NCBI RefSeq assembly: GCF_900107455.1
Contig: NZ_FNQB01000001.1
Coordinates: 2,666,001 to 2,730,000 of the forward strand
DNA from: Asanoa ishikariensis
Lineage (GTDB): Bacteria; Actinomycetota; Actinomycetes; Mycobacteriales; Micromonosporaceae
Length of the DNA: 64,000 bases
Direction of reading: 5' to 3'
The notes beneath the pieces are model-generated. The model was not told the origin of the DNA and ran no database searches. It saw only the letters and a program-made list of their open reading frames with translations. The position numbers and the translations under genes were made by a program. Below are positions 54,945-62,861 of this stretch, one piece after another. Numbering within the stretch: position 1 is the first letter of the stretch; every line of letters starts with the position of its first letter.

Positions 54945-55051
54945 GCCGGGGATCGTCGCATGGACCACCGACAATTCCGCCGGGGAGACAAGGCTCACCG
55001 CGGCGGTGCGCGGTGTCGGGTGCGGAAAGAGCGGTCAGTAGGAATACGACC

Positions 55052-55813
55052 ATGAGATTTGACGGTCGGGTTGTGCTGATCACCGGGGGCGCCGGAGTGA
55101 TCGCCGGTGCTACGGCGCAGGCGTTCGCGGAGCGGGGTGCGACCGTCGTGCTGGCGGGGCGGGACGGCAAGAAGCTCGCGGCGGCGGCCGGCCGGCTGGA
55201 CGAGGGCGACGGCGACGGCGAGATCGACTGGGTCGCGGCCGACGTCACCGACAGCGGGCAGTTGGCCACCCTGGTCGCGGAGGTCGTCCGGCGCCACGGC
55301 GGGTTGCACGTGGCCTTCAACAGCGCGGGCGTCTTCACCCCGCCGGCGCCGCTGGCCGATGTGGACGAGAAGGACTGGGCGCGGCACGTCGACGTCAACC
55401 TGACCGGCGTCTTCCTCGCGATGAAGCACGAGATCAGGCACATGCGGACCAACGGCGGCGGGGTCATCGTCAACATGGCGTCCAACATCGGGGCGCACGG
55501 CCGCCGGCCGGGCATCGCGGCCTACGCGGCGACCAAGGCCGCCGTCAGCGTGCTGACCCGCACCGCCGCCCGCGACCACATCGGTGACGGCATCCGGATC
55601 AACGCGGTCAGCCCCGGCGCCAGCGACACCCCGATGTCCTTCCGGCCCGGCGAGACCCGGGAGGACCGGGACGCCCGGATCCGGACCACGGTCCCGGCCG
55701 GCCGGGTCAGTGAGCCACGGGAAGTGGCCCAGGCCGTGCTCTGGCTGGCGTCCGACGAGTCCAGCTTCGTGGTCGGCCACGACGTCGTCGTCGACGGAGG
55801 CACCACCGCGTGA
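55052..55813 (+). CDS. Short-chain dehydrogenase/reductase
   Basis: A 253-residue classical SDR. The cofactor motif is VLITGGAGVIAGATA (a TGxxxGxG variant), the NAG motif is FNSAGVF, catalytic Ser is in VNMASNIG and YxxxK is YAATK. The C-terminus ends in the usual VVGHDVVVDGGTTA. The basic residue after the glycine motif (LAGRDGKK) favours NADP(H). The substrate is unknown. Its stop overlaps the GTG of the GNAT gene (GTGA), so both are co-expressed. Confidence 0.92.
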   Translation: MRFDGRVVLITGGAGVIAGATAQAFAERGATVVLAGRDGKKLAAAAGRLDEGDGDGEIDWVAADVTDSGQLATLVAEVVRRHGGLHVAFNSAGVFTPPAPLADVDEKDWARHVDVNLTGVFLAMKHEIRHMRTNGGGVIVNMASNIGAHGRRPGIAAYAATKAAVSVLTRTAARDHIGDGIRINAVSPGASDTPMSFRPGETREDRDARIRTTVPAGRVSEPREVAQAVLWLASDESSFVVGHDVVVDGGTTA

Positions 55814-56253
55814 CCACGTGGTCGCTGCGCCCCGCGACCGCGGCGGACGTCGAGCCCGTCGCGGAGCTCAGGGCGGTCGTGCTGCGCGCGGACCTCGAAC
55901 GGCTGGGCCGATTCGACGAGCATCGCGTGCGCCAGCGGCTGCGGGACGGCTTCGAGCCGCAGCACACGTCGATCATCGTGGTCGACGGCGCCTTCGCCGG
56001 CAGCGTCGCCATGCGCCCCGCCGACGACGGCCGGCGGCTGGAGCACTTCTATCTCGCGCCGGCCCGGCAGGGTCAGGGCCTCGGCTCAGCCGTCCTGCGC
56101 ACCGTGCTGGACCAGGAGCGCGACACCGTCCGCCTCAACGTCCTGCAGGGCAGCAAGGCCCGCCGGCTGTACGAACGGCACGGCTTCACCGTGGAGCGGG
56201 AGGATCCGATCGACGTCTGGATGGTCCGCCGGAGCGGCGCCAGCGCCAGATGA
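55810..56253 (+). CDS. GNAT acetyltransferase
   Basis: A 147-residue GNAT protein. Acetyl-CoA binding is in LAPARQGQGLGSAVLRTVL, and the last strand region is KARRLYERHGFTVEREDPID. N-terminal WSLRPATAADVEPVAELRAVVLR is typical. The substrate is not predictable. It is coupled to the upstream SDR by a 4-bp overlap, and its 3' end overlaps the convergent VTT gene by 68 bp. Confidence 0.9.
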   Translation: MTTWSLRPATAADVEPVAELRAVVLRADLERLGRFDEHRVRQRLRDGFEPQHTSIIVVDGAFAGSVAMRPADDGRRLEHFYLAPARQGQGLGSAVLRTVLDQERDTVRLNVLQGSKARRLYERHGFTVEREDPIDVWMVRRSGASAR

Positions 56254-56959
56254 TGACCGCCGTGGCGAACAGCCCGAACGAGGCCGGCGCCACCGCGAAC
56301 CAGTTGATGGAACCCGGCGACACCACCGCCGACCCGATGGCCGCGTAGCCGAAGGCGGACGGCGTCGAGGCGATCACGCTGCCCACCAGGTAGGGAGCCA
56401 ACCGCGCCCCGGTCGTGCCGTAGCCGTAGCTGACCAGGCCGAACCCGCCGATCGGCAGGAGCCGGACGGTGATCACGCCGAACACGGACTGCCGGGTGAA
56501 CCAGCCGTCGAGCCGGGCCAGCCGGCCCCGCACCCGTTCGAGGACGAAGTCCCGCCCCAGCCAGCGGCCGATCCCGAAACCCAGCAGCGCGGCCAGGAAC
56601 GCGGCCGCCAGCGTGTAGCCGGCGCCGCCCAGTGGACCGAACAGCGCACCCCAGGCCACCGTGATCAAGGTGCGCGGCACCAGCACGATCAGCAGCGCGG
56701 CACCCACGCCGACCGCCGCCACCGGCGCGAACGGCCCCAGCCGGTCGACCGCGTCCGGGATCGCCCGCAGGTCGGGCGGGGCCACCAACAGAAGCAGGCC
56801 GAACGCGCCGAGCATGGCGACCAGGATGGCGAACCGCAGCACCGGGTGCCAGCGCCGGCGGGCGCCGGCCGTCAGGGCCAACCGGGCCGGGCCAGGCGGA
56901 AGCGCGGGCCGGGCCGGCGGCGCCTCGATCGCCGGCCGCGGCTCCGGCGACTCGGTCAC
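56186..56959 (-). CDS. TVP38/TMEM64 (VTT-domain) membrane protein
   Basis: A 257-residue DedA-like VTT membrane protein. A ~35-residue Pro/Arg-rich cytoplasmic lead is followed by five to six helices, with the family core VPRTLITVAWGALFGPLGGAGYTLAAA (quoted in part) and RLLPIGGFGLVSYGYGTTG. Relatives are lipid scramblases or flippases, some for undecaprenyl phosphate. The GTG overlaps the gatD stop (GTGA), tying it to the MurT-GatD peptidoglycan enzymes. That fits a lipid-carrier role but is inference. Confidence 0.9.
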   Translation of the reverse strand: MTESPEPRPAIEAPPARPALPPGPARLALTAGARRRWHPVLRFAILVAMLGAFGLLLLVAPPDLRAIPDAVDRLGPFAPVAAVGVGAALLIVLVPRTLITVAWGALFGPLGGAGYTLAAAFLAALLGFGIGRWLGRDFVLERVRGRLARLDGWFTRQSVFGVITVRLLPIGGFGLVSYGYGTTGARLAPYLVGSVIASTPSAFGYAAIGSAVVSPGSINWFAVAPASFGLFATAVIIWRWRRSGGPSRRRSDPPAPR

Positions 56960-57666
56960 GGTGCGACGGCGACCTGGCGCTCATGGCGCAGGCGGTCGGT
57001 CCAGGTGTCGTCGAGCGGCGGCAGGTAGCCCGCTCCGGTCGCCCAGCGCAGCAGCAGGTCCGCCAGCGCCGGGTTGCGGGACAGGGCAGGACCGTGGGAG
57101 TACGTGCCGATCAGGTTGCCCCGCCACGCACCCTCGCTGGTGCCGTCGTTGCCGATGCCCGTGGTCACCTGGGCCAGTGGGGAGACGCCCGGGCCGAGAT
57201 GCGTACGCCCGCCGTGGTTCTCGAAGCCGGACAGCGGCGGCAGGCCCAACCGCGGGTCGATCACCCCGTGCAGCTCACCGACGGCCCGGGCGGGGCCCCG
57301 GTCGGACTGGAGGTCCAGCAGCGACAGGCCGGGGTAGGAGGAGCCCTTGGCGAAGAAGGACGTGCCGAGCAACTGGTAGCCGGCGCACACCGCGAACACC
57401 ACGGAGCCCCGCGCGACCGCCCGGTGCAGGCCGCCGTCGGCGTTGAGCCGCTGGGCGGCCAGGGCCTGGGGGCCGTCCTCGCCGCCGCCGATCAGGTAGA
57501 GGTCGGCGGAGTCGGGGAGCGCCTGGTCGGAGCGGATCTCGATGGTCTCCACCGGGATGCCACGGCCCCGCGCCCGGGCGGCCAAGATCAGCATGTTGCC
57601 GCGGTCGCCGTAGGTGGACAGCAGGTCCGGGTAGATCCAGACGATCCGCAGGTCTTCAGTTGACAC
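56956..57666 (-). CDS. gatD: Lipid II isoglutaminyl synthase, glutamine amidotransferase subunit GatD
   Basis: A 236-residue class I amidotransferase of the CobB/CobQ-like group. The nucleophile Cys is in VVFAVCAGYQLLG, and the catalytic His in LIGTYSHGPALSRNP. N-terminal RIVWIYPDLLSTYGDRGNM is typical of GatD. It releases ammonia from glutamine for MurT, which amidates the D-Glu residue of lipid II to D-isoglutamine. The GTG overlaps the murT end by 11 bp, and its own stop overlaps the VTT gene. Confidence 0.94.
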   Translation of the reverse strand: MSTEDLRIVWIYPDLLSTYGDRGNMLILAARARGRGIPVETIEIRSDQALPDSADLYLIGGGEDGPQALAAQRLNADGGLHRAVARGSVVFAVCAGYQLLGTSFFAKGSSYPGLSLLDLQSDRGPARAVGELHGVIDPRLGLPPLSGFENHGGRTHLGPGVSPLAQVTTGIGNDGTSEGAWRGNLIGTYSHGPALSRNPALADLLLRWATGAGYLPPLDDTWTDRLRHERQVAVAP

Positions 57667-58891
57667 GGTCCAGCTCCGCTCGGATGTCCTGGAAGGCGGT
57701 GTAGTTGGCGATCACTTCGAGCCGGCCGGGCGGCACCGCCGCGAGCGCGTCGGGGAAGGAGGTGACGTGCTCGAAGGGGATGCCGTTGACCTGGAGGCGC
57801 ACGGCCAGGTCGTACGCGCGGTCGCCGGTGATCAGCACGCGCCGGCCGTACAACGGGGCGAAGTCCACGTCGAACAGCCACGACGTGTCCAGGCCGTCGG
57901 GGTCCCGGGCGTTGATGGACAGCAGGGTGGGTGCCGCCTCGGCCATGTCGAAGGCCTCGAGCCAGCTCGCCGGGTTCTTCGCGAGCAGCAGCCGGATCAG
58001 CCGCCCGTCGCGCTCGACCTGGGCGTAGCGGCCGGCGACCGAGGTCACCGTGCTCAGTCGCATGACCGCGTCGGCGGGACGGACGCCGAACTGCGCGGCG
58101 ACCGCGAGCGCGGTGGCCGCGTTGCCGATGTTGACCGTGCCGGGGAGCTGGAGCTTCACCTGGTGCCACGCGCCGGTCGGGTCCACGACGCCGTCCTCCT
58201 CGACCACCCAGTGCGGCCTCGGCCGGCGCAGCGGGCACGTGGTGCACCGCCAGTCGCCGCCCGCCCGCTGGATGGCGCCGCCGCACTCGGGGCAGACCCA
58301 GGAGTCGTCGTGCCAGCGCTGGCCGGCGCTGAACCAGGTCACCGAGGGGGAGCCGAGCGCCGCCCAGGTGACCATCGGGTCGTCGGCGTTGGCGACGATC
58401 TGCACGCCGGGGTGGGCGGCCAGCGCGGTCCGCCACATCTGCGCCATCATCGCCACCTCCTTGGCCCGGTCGAGCTGGTCGCGGGAGAGGTTGAGCAGCG
58501 CGACGACCCGCGGACGGGTCTCCTCGAGTACCCGGGCCAGGTAGTGCTCGTCGACCTCGAGCACCGCGTACGGCGTCGAGCCGGCCTTGGCCAGCGCGGA
58601 GGTGTGGCCCGTCGGCATGTTGGCGCCGAACGCGTTGGTGGCCACCCGGCCGGCGCTCTCGAGCGCGGCCACGGTGAGCTTCGTCGTGGTGGTCTTGCCG
58701 TTGGTGCCGGAGATCAGCGCCACCGACCGCCCGGCGGCGAGGTGGGTGAGCAGCTCAGGGTCGATCTTGAGTCCGATCCACCCGCCGATCACGGAACCGT
58801 CACCGCGCCCGGCGGCGCGGGAGAGCGCCGCCGCGGTGCGCGACACCGAGCTGGCCACCTTCGCCCGCAGGGGCATTTTCGCGTCCGTCAC
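57656..58891 (-). CDS. murT: Lipid II isoglutaminyl synthase, ligase subunit MurT
   Basis: A 411-residue Mur ligase-like subunit. The ATP loop is ALISGTNGKTTTTKL (about 58-72), and a zinc ribbon inside the central domain reads CPECGG...WRCTTCPLRRP, which is typical of MurT. The C-terminal DUF1727 region is present (ALLLAKNPASWLEAF is the family signature). With GatD it makes the amidated stem peptide needed for efficient transpeptidation and D,D- or L,D-cross-linking. GTG start. The 509-bp upstream gap is shared with the divergent NlpC/P60 gene. Confidence 0.95.
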   Translation of the reverse strand: MTDAKMPLRAKVASSVSRTAAALSRAAGRGDGSVIGGWIGLKIDPELLTHLAAGRSVALISGTNGKTTTTKLTVAALESAGRVATNAFGANMPTGHTSALAKAGSTPYAVLEVDEHYLARVLEETRPRVVALLNLSRDQLDRAKEVAMMAQMWRTALAAHPGVQIVANADDPMVTWAALGSPSVTWFSAGQRWHDDSWVCPECGGAIQRAGGDWRCTTCPLRRPRPHWVVEEDGVVDPTGAWHQVKLQLPGTVNIGNAATALAVAAQFGVRPADAVMRLSTVTSVAGRYAQVERDGRLIRLLLAKNPASWLEAFDMAEAAPTLLSINARDPDGLDTSWLFDVDFAPLYGRRVLITGDRAYDLAVRLQVNGIPFEHVTSFPDALAAVPPGRLEVIANYTAFQDIRAELDRVN

Positions 58892-59400
58892 GCGAGCGAG
58901 GTTACCGGACAGGACATAGCACGCGGCTGGTCGCGCGCAGACGTCGGGACCGGGAAAATGTCCGATTTATCCCTGGGTACCCGAACGAGTCGTGTGCCTA
59001 TCGTCACTGATCGTTATCACGGACTGCGGATCGGACAGTGACCCACTGTCGGTGAGGAATCGGGCACTGCCTGTCTATCTGGGCGAGGTGCCGCGTGCCA
59101 ACTTCATTGGGTAATGAATCGGTCTCGCTACGTATAACACCCGATCGGCTACAAACTGAGGGCCGGTCACGTTAATCGCGTGGCCACCGTGCCGCATGGG
59201 GACACGCCTCACCCCGCTCATCCCCGCGGTGCAGTCCTTGACGTCGAGCCCACGGCAAACCAGAGCGGGGATGGGGGGAACCAGCGTCGCCACTCCGCCG
59301 CCAGCGGACGGGGCGGACGCCGGGGGTCGTCCGGCGCGGCAACAGCCGCGCCCGTACACCCGGCGGCGCCTTCCGTACGCGTGCCGGAGGGATCTCGTAA
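58892..59400. other. Divergent control region of murT and the NlpC/P60 gene
   Basis: No gene is recognised here. The left part is AT-richer than its surroundings and should contain both promoters. It includes a perfect inverted repeat at 59103-59118. The right part (from about 59240) is a GC-rich, structured leader reaching the NlpC/P60 start codon. Confidence 0.5.
59103..59118. promoter_or_regulatory. Inverted repeat, possible operator
   Basis: TTCATT-GGGT-AATGAA is a perfect 6-4-6 palindrome in the promoter region between murT and the NlpC/P60 gene. The binding protein is unknown. Confidence 0.4.
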
Positions 59401-59402
59401 GT
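59240..59402 (+). promoter_or_regulatory. Candidate c-di-AMP (ydaO-type) riboswitch
   Basis: Leader of a wall hydrolase gene with ydaO-like elements: CAGAGCGGGG followed by GGGGGAACCAGC on the 5' side, and CTCGTAAG near the 3' end. In actinobacteria this riboswitch class typically precedes NlpC/P60 and Rpf-type hydrolase genes. The central GGGTGAATC-like element was not found, so the match is partial. Confidence 0.42.
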
Positions 59403-60201
59403 GCTAGAGCTCCGTTCACGCCGTCCGGGTCGGTCCGCCGCCCGAGCCGGCAGGATCGTCGCTACCACCGCCGCCGCGTGTCTGTGCGCCGGCCAACTGA
59501 TCGCCACGTTGCCGGCGCGGGCCGCAGCGGCCGAGGCCGCAATCCGGCCGGCGATCGCCGCGAGCAACACGCGGCCGAAACTCCCGTGGGGCAGCGCCGC
59601 GACGTTGCGGATCACCGTGACCGACCCCAAGACCGGCAAGCCCGCGGGCGCGGGGACGGCGGTGGCACTCGAGCAGTGGTCCGCCGCCTCGCGGACCTGG
59701 CGGGCCAGGGGAACCAAGGCGTTGTACACCAACGGCTACAACTGGTTCTCGGTCAAGCCGCTCTCCACCACCTCGTACCGCATCGTGTTCAAGGGTGGTG
59801 GTGGCTACGCCAGGTACTGGTCGCCGACCATGCGGGTCACCGTCACGCCGAGCGGCGCGAAGGTGCTCGCGGAAGCCAAGAAGCACGTCGGCAAGCCGTA
59901 CCGGTACGCGGCCTCCGGGCCGTCGGCCTTCGACTGCTCCGGCTACACGATGTACGTCTACCGCAAGGCGGCGGGCAAGAAGCTGCCGCACAAGGCGAAC
60001 AGCCAGCAGCGGTACGGCCGGGCGGTGTCGAAGTCGGCCGCCCGCCCCGGTGACCTGATCGTCGTCCGCAGCGGTTCGTACGGCACGCACGCCGGCGTCT
60101 ACGCGGGAGGCGGCTACATGTACGACTCGCCGCACGCCGGCAGCCGGGTGGGCAAGCACAAGATCTGGTCGCGGAACTACGTGGTGCGCCGGCTCGTCTG
60201 A
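59401..60201 (+). CDS. Secreted NlpC/P60 peptidoglycan hydrolase
   Basis: A 266-residue exported protein. A twin-arginine-poor Sec-type signal (RSAARAGRIVATTAAACLCAGQ... to PARAAA) is followed by an Ig-like domain (about 55-140; ATLRITVTDPKTGKP) and a C40 NlpC/P60 domain (about 150-266). Catalytic Cys is in SAFDCSGYTMYVY and His in YGTHAGVYAGGGY. It should cut D-Glu-diaminopimelate bonds in the stem peptide. GTG start, directly after the structured leader. A large hairpin follows the stop. Confidence 0.92.
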   Translation: MLELRSRRPGRSAARAGRIVATTAAACLCAGQLIATLPARAAAAEAAIRPAIAASNTRPKLPWGSAATLRITVTDPKTGKPAGAGTAVALEQWSAASRTWRARGTKALYTNGYNWFSVKPLSTTSYRIVFKGGGGYARYWSPTMRVTVTPSGAKVLAEAKKHVGKPYRYAASGPSAFDCSGYTMYVYRKAAGKKLPHKANSQQRYGRAVSKSAARPGDLIVVRSGSYGTHAGVYAGGGYMYDSPHAGSRVGKHKIWSRNYVVRRLV

Positions 60202-60221
60202 CGTTCCTCGTAGCGATTCCC

Positions 60222-60256
60222 GTGGGGGCACGGCGGCCTGGCCGCCGTGCCCCCAC
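60222..60256 (+). terminator. Terminator hairpin after the NlpC/P60 gene
   Basis: GTGGGGGCACGGCGGCC and its perfect complement are separated by one base, giving a 16-bp stem with a minimal loop 20 bp after the stop. There is no long T-tract, as is common in high-GC actinomycetes. Confidence 0.75.
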
Positions 60257-60487
60257 TTCGCTCCACCACTTGCCGAGGAAATCCCTCCACCAAGCCCCGA
60301 GAGGCCCCCAAACGTCCGTAACGGGTGTGGCTAACGAGGCGATTGTGCAAATCGTTACGCGCTCAATGGAGCTTGTCGGTATTTGGACAAGCAGTGGGCC
60401 GGCTCGGCCCTCCACTCCGCCCCACCCCTCTCGACCTGCGGTTTTACGCGCGGTGCGGCGGGATGTGAAGGCGGATTCTGGTTGCGG

Positions 60488-60523
60488 GTGGAGGGAAGTG
60501 GAGTAGAGTGGGGATCAATGGCG
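60488..60523 (+). promoter_or_regulatory. mraZ: MraZ-binding repeats
   Basis: Four direct repeats spaced exactly 10 bp: GTGGAG (60488), GTGGAG (60498), GTGGGG (60508) and a weaker ATGGCG (60518). Known MraZ sites are TGGGN units separated by 5 nt, the same period. MraZ would therefore repress its own dcw promoter here. Confidence 0.72.
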
Positions 60524-60590
60524 GGGCCGGGAGGGTCCGCCGGCCTCGGGTGGACCGCGAATCCGCCCGCCGCGCGAGGGGGTGGGCCGA

Positions 60591-61022
60591 ATGTTTCTCG
60601 GCACGCATACCCCACGCCTGGACGAAAAGGGCCGGTTGATCCTGCCGGCGAAGTTCCGGGACGAGTTGGCGGGAGGTGTCGTGATCACCAAAGGGCAGGA
60701 GCGCTGTCTCTACGTCTTCCCGACTCCCGAGTTCCAGCGGATCGCGGGGCAGTTGCGCGAGCAGCCGATGACCCACAAGGCCGCACGGGCCTACAGCCGG
60801 GTCTTCTTCGCCAGCGCACATGACGAGGTGCCCGACAAACAAGGTCGGGTCACCATCCCAGCACACCTGCGGGAATACGCGGGTCTGTCCCGGGAGCTGG
60901 TCGTGATCGGCGCCAGCACCCGGGTCGAGATCTGGGACAAGCAGGCCTGGGACACCTACCTCGCGGAGAGCGAAGACGACTTCGCCGACATCGAGGAGGG
61001 GGTGCTGCCCGGCGGACTGTAG
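60591..61022 (+). CDS. mraZ: Transcriptional regulator MraZ
   Basis: A 143-residue MraZ with two SpoVT-AbrB-like units. The first contains [25 protein letters not shown] and the second [17 protein letters not shown]; the DxKGR signatures are intact. It forms a ring-shaped oligomer that binds tandem repeats before its own gene and controls the division and cell wall cluster. ATG 60591 is the family start; an upstream in-frame GTG adds three residues. The C-terminus is acidic ([12 protein letters not shown]). Confidence 0.96.
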   Translation: MFLGTHTPRLDEKGRLILPAKFRDELAGGVVITKGQERCLYVFPTPEFQRIAGQLREQPMTHKAARAYSRVFFASAHDEVPDKQGRVTIPAHLREYAGLSRELVVIGASTRVEIWDKQAWDTYLAESEDDFADIEEGVLPGGL

Positions 61023-61218
61023 GGCGACGTCGCACCGGGTTCCGCGAAAACCCGGTACCGCCGCCGTTCGCCCGCCGTACCGCGAGATCTCCACCCGCTC
61101 CGTCCCTGGCGTCCCTTCCCCGGTGCCAGGCATGGGGGCGGATGGGGATCTGGCGGTACGGCGAGCGATGCAGCCGTCTGGCACGACGGAAGACGGCGGG
61201 TCACTGGGGGGACAACCG

Positions 61219-62328
61219 ATGCAGGAGCCACGCGGCACTCACGTGCCGGTGCTGCTCGAGCGGACGCTCGAGCTACTCGCTCCGGCGCTCGGCCGTCCAA
61301 CCCGGCAGGGCCCGCGCGTCCACGTCGACGCCACCCTCGGTCTCGGTGGGCACGCCGAGGCGATTCTCACCGCGCACCCCGACGTCCTGTTGATCGGGCT
61401 CGACCGCGACACCGAGGCGCTGGCGGCGTCCCGGCAGCGGCTGGCCCGCTTCGACGACCGCGTCCGGCTGGTGCACGCCGTCTACGACGAGCTGCCCGCG
61501 GTGCTCGACGACCTCGGCATCGCGTCGGTCGACGGGGTGCTGATGGACCTCGGTGTCTCCTCACTGCAACTCGACGTCCCGGACCGGGGCTTCGCGTACG
61601 CCCAGGACGCGCCGCTGGACATGCGGATGGACCAGACCCGGGGCACCACGGCCGAGACCGTCGTCAACACCTACAGCCCAGGGGACCTGATCAGGGTGCT
61701 GCGGGTGTACGGCGAGGAGAAGTTCGCCAACCGGATCGTGGACGCGATCGTGCGCGAGCGGGCCAAGGCGCCCATCACGTCGTCGGCGCGGCTGGCCGAG
61801 CTCGTCCGCGACGCGATACCGCAGGCCGGCAAGCGGACCGGCGGGCATCCGGCCAAGCGCAGCTTCCAGGCGTTGCGGATCGAGGTCAACGGCGAGCTCG
61901 AGACGTTGGAGCGGGCGGTGCCGGCGGCACTGGACGCGCTCGACCTGGGCGGCCGGATCGTCGTGCTGTCGTACCACTCGCTGGAGGACCGGATCACCAA
62001 GCGGGCCATGGCCGGCCGCGCCCGGTCCACCGGGCCGATCGAGCTGCCGGTCGAGCTGCCCGGCACCGGGCCGACGCTGCGTCTGCTCACCCGCGGCATC
62101 GAGCTGCCGAGCGAGGACGAGGTGACGGCGAACCCGCGGGCCGCGTCGGTGCGGCTGCGGGCGGCGGAACGGATCGATCCCGACGCGGTCACACCGGACC
62201 GGCCACGCCGGGTCAAGGCATTGCACCAGCCCGCCGCGCGAACGGCGGGTCGGACCGGAGCCGGCGACCGCCGTGCTCCGGCCGCGGAGTCCCACGAGGA
62301 CGACGAGAACCAGGGGGAGGGAACATGA
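61219..62328 (+). CDS. rsmH: 16S rRNA (cytosine-1402-N4) methyltransferase RsmH
   Basis: A 369-residue RsmH (MraW). Conserved segments are [56 protein letters not shown] and the late [15 protein letters not shown]. It methylates N4 of C1402 in 16S rRNA. The C-terminal ~50 residues are a disordered basic/acidic tail. ATG 61219 is supported by GGGGGGAC upstream and by the family start; a longer reading from 61123 lacks homology. Its stop overlaps the next ATG (ATGA). Confidence 0.96.
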   Translation: MQEPRGTHVPVLLERTLELLAPALGRPTRQGPRVHVDATLGLGGHAEAILTAHPDVLLIGLDRDTEALAASRQRLARFDDRVRLVHAVYDELPAVLDDLGIASVDGVLMDLGVSSLQLDVPDRGFAYAQDAPLDMRMDQTRGTTAETVVNTYSPGDLIRVLRVYGEEKFANRIVDAIVRERAKAPITSSARLAELVRDAIPQAGKRTGGHPAKRSFQALRIEVNGELETLERAVPAALDALDLGGRIVVLSYHSLEDRITKRAMAGRARSTGPIELPVELPGTGPTLRLLTRGIELPSEDEVTANPRAASVRLRAAERIDPDAVTPDRPRRVKALHQPAARTAGRTGAGDRRAPAAESHEDDENQGEGT

Positions 62329-62861
62329 CAGATCAGAAGCGCGCACCGCGGTCGGGGGGCCGGACCACGGAGCGCCAGGTCGGGCGGGGGATCCGCGCGC
62401 ACCGGACGGACCCGCGCGCGGCGCGGCAGTTCCCGACGGAGGGCACTGCCGCCCTGCGTCCGAAAGAGCGGACGACCGCTCCCGCGGCGGGGGTGCCGCG
62501 GCTGAAGGTCGCACCGCCGCTGCCCGTGACGGGTCCGCGCGTGCCGTTCGTCGCGCTGATCCTGCTGCTGGTGGTCGGTGGCGTGCTCGGCATCCTCGTG
62601 GTCAACACGAAGATCGCCGAGAACGCGTTCCGGGTCGAGAGGCTCAAGGAGACCGGCAGCGCACTCGATCTCCAGGAGCAGGAGCTGCGGCGGGAGATCG
62701 CCCAGGCGCAGGCGCCGGGCAACCTCACCGCCCAGGCCCGCAAGCTGGGCATGGTCGGCGGCGGCGACCCGGCCTACATCCGACTCCAGGACGGCAAGAT
62801 CATCGGTATTCCGAAGCCGGGTGCGGGCGCGCCCTCGGTGACCAGCAACCAGGGGCGGTGA
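62325..62861 (+). CDS. ftsL: FtsL-like divisome protein
   Basis: A 178-residue single-pass membrane protein in the FtsL position of the dcw cluster. About 70 basic, disordered cytoplasmic residues lead to one membrane helix ([20 protein letters not shown], about 74-93). A short coiled-coil-like helix follows ([31 protein letters not shown], quoted in pieces) with the AxxLGM motif. Such proteins join FtsQ and DivIC/FtsB to activate FtsW-FtsI. It is linked to rsmH and ftsI by 4-bp overlaps. Confidence 0.85.
   Translation: MTDQKRAPRSGGRTTERQVGRGIRAHRTDPRAARQFPTEGTAALRPKERTTAPAAGVPRLKVAPPLPVTGPRVPFVALILLLVVGGVLGILVVNTKIAENAFRVERLKETGSALDLQEQELRREIAQAQAPGNLTAQARKLGMVGGGDPAYIRLQDGKIIGIPKPGAGAPSVTSNQGR

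Larger units (their letters stand above)
60202..60590 (+). other. Intergenic region before mraZ
   Basis: This 389-bp gap holds the terminator of the hydrolase gene, a 7-bp stem hairpin GCTTGTC/GACAAGC at 60371-60392, the MraZ boxes at 60488-60523, and a GC-rich stretch with the mraZ ribosome binding site (GAGGGGGTGGG). No extra ORF is supported. Confidence 0.55.
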
